Positions 61,198-64,000 of a stretch of 64,000 bases of DNA are shown one piece after another. The stretch comes from Flavobacterium sp. ENC (GTDB lineage Bacteria > Bacteroidota > Bacteroidia > Flavobacteriales > Flavobacteriaceae). The notes beneath the pieces were generated by a model. That model saw only the letters and a program-made list of their open reading frames with translations. It was not told the origin of the DNA and did not search any database. The stretch lies in NCBI RefSeq assembly GCF_020991415.1, contig NZ_JAJMOY010000009.1:62001-126000 (forward strand). The letters are read 5' to 3'. Positions within the stretch are counted from its first letter, which is position 1. Each line of letters begins with the position of its first letter. The position numbers and the translations under genes are program-made.

Positions 61198-61416
61198 CTA
61201 AATACTCATTCTGAAATCCTCGATAACAGGATTTGCTTTTGCGAAATCTGTTTCTTGTATAAAGACTTCCACTGCCAGATCGGTTTGGCCAAAACCACCT
61301 AATCTTGCCGATTGAATATTATCTTTTTTTGTAGTTTCTACTCCTGCTTCTTCTAATCTTTGCTGTAAAGCAATGGCTAGTACTTCACTTCCTGAAAACA
61401 CCTTCATTAATCCCAT
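61198..61416 (-). CDS. DUF2007 family protein (putative signal-transducing)
   Basis: 72 aa starting MGLMKVFSGSEVLAIALQQR; a second start (Met4, MKVFSGSE) is possible. It has the pattern KVFSGSEVLAIALQQRLEEA and VEVFIQETDFAKANPVIEDF, typical of the small DUF2007 domain. No membrane segment. Its role is unknown. Separated from the hydrolase gene by 30 bp on the same strand. Confidence 0.85.
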   Translation of the reverse strand: MGLMKVFSGSEVLAIALQQRLEEAGVETTKKDNIQSARLGGFGQTDLAVEVFIQETDFAKANPVIEDFRMSI

Positions 61417-61446
61417 AACATTTTATTTTTTATAATTATTTAATTC

Positions 61447-62262
61447 TTACTCTAAAATTAGTTTTAACTGATTCTGAAATTCATTATTTTCATTCATTCC
61501 AATATGATCCTGATCCCTCAATGGATAAAAATGCCCATTTGATTTTAATATTTTACCCAGGCGAATGGAATTTTCATAAGGAATCAGTTGATCCTGCGTT
61601 CCATGAAAAATATAAATCGGGCCTTTAATTTTGGGCAAATATTCATATGTTTCAAAATGAAACTTTTTCATAAAGTCCGGAAAAAACGGTACTCTGGTAC
61701 TTGATAATTGCGTAAAACTAAAATATGGAGCCTGCAAAAGTAAAGCTTTGGGATTATTTTCCGAAGCCAAAATAGCTGCAAGTCCTGAACCAATTGAATA
61801 CCCGGCAACAATAATTTTATTTTCCGGATATCGTTTTTTTAATGTTCTATAAACAATAGAAATATCTTTATTTAATTGTTCTTCATTTTCAATTTCACCT
61901 TCACTTTTACCAAAACTTCTGTAATCTAAAATAAAAATATCATATCCTAAATTAGTATATGTACTCGCTATTTTGCCCCAGGTTTCTAATGTGCCGGCAT
62001 TTCCGTGAAGATAAAAAACCAGCCCTTTGGATTTCTCCGATTTAAACAGAAGCCCATTCAGCCTTGCGCCATCAAAGGACTTAATGTTTAATTCCTCATA
62101 CTTTTGGTGATAATCAAACCGATACTCTTTTGAAAGTTTTTCACTCTGAAATACCATTCCAACCTGATTGAAATAAACATAGGAAACAATAATAACATAA
62201 ATAACAACGAAAAAAACTAAAAGTACAATCGATAAAAATTTAAATGTTTTTAATATCTCCAT
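61447..62262 (-). CDS. Alpha/beta hydrolase, membrane-anchored
   Basis: 271 aa. N-terminal hydrophobic segment (FLSIVLLVFFVVIYVIIVS) acts as anchor; alpha/beta-hydrolase elements: nucleophile elbow GYSIGSGLAAI (Gly-x-Ser-x-Gly), oxyanion region FYLHGNAGTLE, acid in FHGTQDQLIP and His in RDQDHIGMN. This resembles YqkD/BEM46-like serine hydrolases with a peripheral membrane segment. Substrate unknown. It ends 30 bp before the DUF2007 gene. Confidence 0.88.
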   Translation of the reverse strand: MEILKTFKFLSIVLLVFFVVIYVIIVSYVYFNQVGMVFQSEKLSKEYRFDYHQKYEELNIKSFDGARLNGLLFKSEKSKGLVFYLHGNAGTLETWGKIASTYTNLGYDIFILDYRSFGKSEGEIENEEQLNKDISIVYRTLKKRYPENKIIVAGYSIGSGLAAILASENNPKALLLQAPYFSFTQLSSTRVPFFPDFMKKFHFETYEYLPKIKGPIYIFHGTQDQLIPYENSIRLGKILKSNGHFYPLRDQDHIGMNENNEFQNQLKLILE

Positions 62263-62279
62263 GAATACTTTTAAATAGA

Positions 62280-62939
62280 TTATTCTTCTTCAATCTGATC
62301 TTCTTCTTCGTCCAGTTCTTCTCCTTCTTCATCCATATCAAAAAGGTAAGGCTCCAATAACATTTTATCAGCCAAAATTTCGATGCGTTCCGTTAGCACC
62401 TCAGCGAAAATAAGACGCTGTGTTTTTGTAATACTATTTGAAATACGCATGATTTTAGTTTCATGACGCAACTTTAAAATCGGATCTGCATCATCCAGAA
62501 TAAACATTTTAAGACGGTTTACATTGTAACCTGCCGTCGTAAACATATCGCTCAATTTATTTGGCGTTCCGATTAAAACATCAACTCCTGTAGAAATATA
62601 GTTTTTATCGTAATCCATATCTCCTTTGTCATGAACCCCATACACTTCAAGGTCGGTATATTTTCCGTATTTCGCAAAAAGTTCAACCATTTCCAATACT
62701 TTGGTTTTGTCTTCCACAATAATCAAAGCTCTTGGTGATTCTTCTACCTGACCTGCCAATTGCTGAATGACATTCAGAACAATTGTCGTTGATTTCCCGC
62801 TTTGTTTTGGAGAAAGAATAATACAGTCAGAGCCACTTTTTATAGTCGAAAAAGTTTCTTTCTGTAATATATTAGGTTCTGTCAAACCGTTTTCTATTAA
62901 GGCGTCCTGTAGCTTCTCGTTTATCTTTTTTAGTTTCAT
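62280..62939 (-). CDS. DEAD-box-like protein with a single RecA domain
   Basis: 219 aa. Only the first RecA-like domain is present, 1-200, with motif Q-like ILQKETFSTI, Walker A SPKQSGKSTT, Ib-like VDVLIGTPNKLS and DDAD (motif II, DEAD replaced) in FILDDADPILKL. No motif III SAT is seen and no helicase C-terminal domain follows; the end is acidic (DEEGEELDEEEDQIEEE). It is therefore a half helicase, probably without unwinding activity. It is 17 bp from the hydrolase gene's start, same strand. Confidence 0.8.
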   Translation of the reverse strand: MKLKKINEKLQDALIENGLTEPNILQKETFSTIKSGSDCIILSPKQSGKSTTIVLNVIQQLAGQVEESPRALIIVEDKTKVLEMVELFAKYGKYTDLEVYGVHDKGDMDYDKNYISTGVDVLIGTPNKLSDMFTTAGYNVNRLKMFILDDADPILKLRHETKIMRISNSITKTQRLIFAEVLTERIEILADKMLLEPYLFDMDEEGEELDEEEDQIEEE

Positions 62940-62950
62940 TTTTTTTTAAT

Positions 62951-63190
62951 GCTGTAAGCTGCAGGCTGTAGGCTATAAGCTGTAGGCCGTGCGCAAATTG
63001 ATTTACTATTTAATGCTATAGGCTTTAAGCTATAAGCTGTAGGCCCCATGCAATTACTTTATTTATTTTAATGCTGTAAGCTATAGGCTATACGCTGTAA
63101 GCCTTGAGCAAGTACTTTATTTTTTTAACTTTCTTTTATCACAGTAGACACAGGGCAGTAAGCTTAAAGCCTAAATCGTATAGCCTAAAG
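62951..63190. repeat. GCTATAAGCTGTAGGC-type word repeat array
   Basis: Three dispersed clusters of GCTGTAAGC/GCTATAAGC/CTGTAGGC words (62951-62990, 63014-63045, 63072-63104) and a final AAGCTTAAAGCCTAAATCGT with ATAGCCTAAAGC in the opposite sense. Between the DEAD-like gene and the sigma-54 activator. No ORF. Confidence 0.9.
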
Positions 63191-63193
63191 CTT

Positions 63194-64000
63194 TTATTTA
63201 GTGGCAAACATTTTTACGTCTGTTTCCGAGATTTCGTTTCCACCAAGGATAATCAGTCTTTCTATTACATTTCGAAGCTCACGGATATTTCCTGTCCAGT
63301 CGTATTCCTGTAATAATTGTATCGCCTGGGCAGAAAATACTTTAACGGCATTTCCCTGCTCTGAAGCAATTTTCTCTGTAAAATGCGCAATCAAAGCCGG
63401 AATATCGTCACGTCTTTCATTTAAGGGCGGAACCTTAATTAAAATTACAGCCAGTCTGTGGTATAAATCTTCACGGAAACGGCCTTCTGCAATTTCTGTT
63501 TTTAGATCTTTATTGGTGGCTGCTACCACGCGCACATCTACTTTTATGTCTTTTTCGGCACCGACCCTGGTAATCATACTTTCCTGCAGGGCTCTTAAAA
63601 CTTTGGCTTGCGCCGAAAGGCTCATATCACCAATTTCATCCAGGAAAATAGTTCCTTTATCTGCTGCCTCAAATTTTCCGGCACGGTCTTTCACTGCCGA
63701 GGTAAAAGCACCTTTTACGTGTCCGAACAACTCACTTTCGATTAGTTCACTTGGAATCGCCGCGCAGTTTACTTCAATCAGAGGGAAATTAGCGCGTTCG
63801 CTTTTTTCATGTAACTGATGTGCCACTAATTCTTTTCCGGTTCCGTTTGGTCCCGTAATCAAAACTCTCGCTTCGGTTGGAGCCACTTTGTCAATCATCA
63901 GTTTAATATGACTGATGGCTTCGCTTTCCCCCACCATCTCGTAATTCTTACTGACTTTTTTCTTCAGGATTTTATTCTCAACTACCAGTTGTTTTTTATC
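63194..64000 (-). CDS. Sigma-54-dependent activator (NtrC-like), C-terminal part, truncated by window
   Basis: The gene runs off the window; 268 codons are visible. The frame stays open to 64000 with a coiled linker (QLVVENKILKKKVSKNYEMV), typical of the join after a receiver domain, which is probably upstream. AAA+ part: Walker A ITGPNGTGKELVAHQL, GAFTSA in place of GAFTGA, Walker B GTIFLDEIGDMS and the arginine-finger region REDLYHRLAV. It ends NEISETDVKMFATK, without the Fis-type DNA-binding helix-turn-helix. A repeat array follows the stop. Confidence 0.9.
   Translation of the reverse strand, partial: DKKQLVVENKILKKKVSKNYEMVGESEAISHIKLMIDKVAPTEARVLITGPNGTGKELVAHQLHEKSERANFPLIEVNCAAIPSELIESELFGHVKGAFTSAVKDRAGKFEAADKGTIFLDEIGDMSLSAQAKVLRALQESMITRVGAEKDIKVDVRVVAATNKDLKTEIAEGRFREDLYHRLAVILIKVPPLNERRDDIPALIAHFTEKIASEQGNAVKVFSAQAIQLLQEYDWTGNIRELRNVIERLIILGGNEISETDVKMFATK

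Noticed and set aside
1-64000. Prophage, secretion system, defence island, integrase or tRNA-linked island
   Set aside because: No integrase, transposase, restriction or phage structural genes and no tRNA genes were seen; the region looks chromosomal and mostly housekeeping.

Overview
The window is an A+T-rich stretch of chromosome from a Bacteroidota bacterium, most likely a Flavobacterium or close relative. The evidence is the bL28-bL33-DUF4295 gene order, the enlarged SecA with a lineage-specific insertion, a TonB receptor, SusC-plug-like proteins, a CpsB-type PHP phosphatase, and -7 promoter boxes of the TAnnTTTG type, once with a TTG exactly 19 bases upstream. I see no rRNA, tRNA, prophage, insertion sequence or CRISPR array. 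Taxonomy is inferred from gene families, not from a marker gene.

Layout. 1-5300: end of ndk, small lipoproteins, a DUF721 protein, a beta-lactamase-fold lipoprotein, ftsY with a 59-aa membrane protein, and the rpmB-rpmG-DUF4295 operon. 5300-12800: cinA, an HPt/FAH/exonuclease group, a 2-oxoacid dehydrogenase E2, a GT2 glycosyltransferase and an HGSNAT-like membrane protein. 12900-18140: polysaccharide genes (CpsB-type phosphatase, polyprenyl-phosphate sugar transferase), a secreted propeller and an ABC-F ATPase. 18140-21310: a four-helix-bundle S23/IVP gene between short-repeat arrays, an SDR fused to a zinc ribbon, and a methyltransferase carrying the same repeat in frame. 22300-27600: LolD-like ATPase, cobalamin adenosyltransferase, DUF2795 and secA. 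27800-32100: a probable metal-uptake operon (small Cys protein, TonB receptor, PepSY protein). 32180-39200: TrmH, a sulfotransferase with APS kinase, a sirtuin, purB and a CPA2 antiporter. 39290-48100: peroxiredoxin, a frameshifted AEC transporter, an Rrf2 regulator with its likely target, meaB, an LTA-synthase-like enzyme and a MATE exporter. 48200-57200: a small beta-barrel, PPK2, a propeller, an ECF sigma/anti-sigma/orphan-plug trio, a scramblase-like protein, an SDR, and a duplicated gene whose second copy is a pseudogene. 57270-64000: mtaB, GNAT, HAD, DUF2007, a hydrolase, a one-domain DEAD-like protein and the start-truncated part of a sigma-54 activator.

How genes connect. The adenosyltransferase and MeaB both support adenosylcobalamin-dependent methylmalonyl-CoA mutase. 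APS kinase and sulfotransferase form a PAPS-making and PAPS-using pair. The Rrf2 gene and the NAD(P)-binding gene after it carry the same 19-bp motif upstream.

The most unusual property is the intergenic DNA. At least eight families of short word-like repeats (based on AGTCTCAGTCGCAGT, TAGATTT, GGAATTT, GGTTCTAAG, GAACCTTT, CTATAAGCTGTAGG, CACGAATT, and CATCCTG...GGAAGGATC) sit at gene ends, mostly as inverted pairs. One family brackets the S23 gene, forms a 12-bp tandem array in front of it, and has entered a neighbouring coding sequence in frame. This is my best candidate for an undescribed element.
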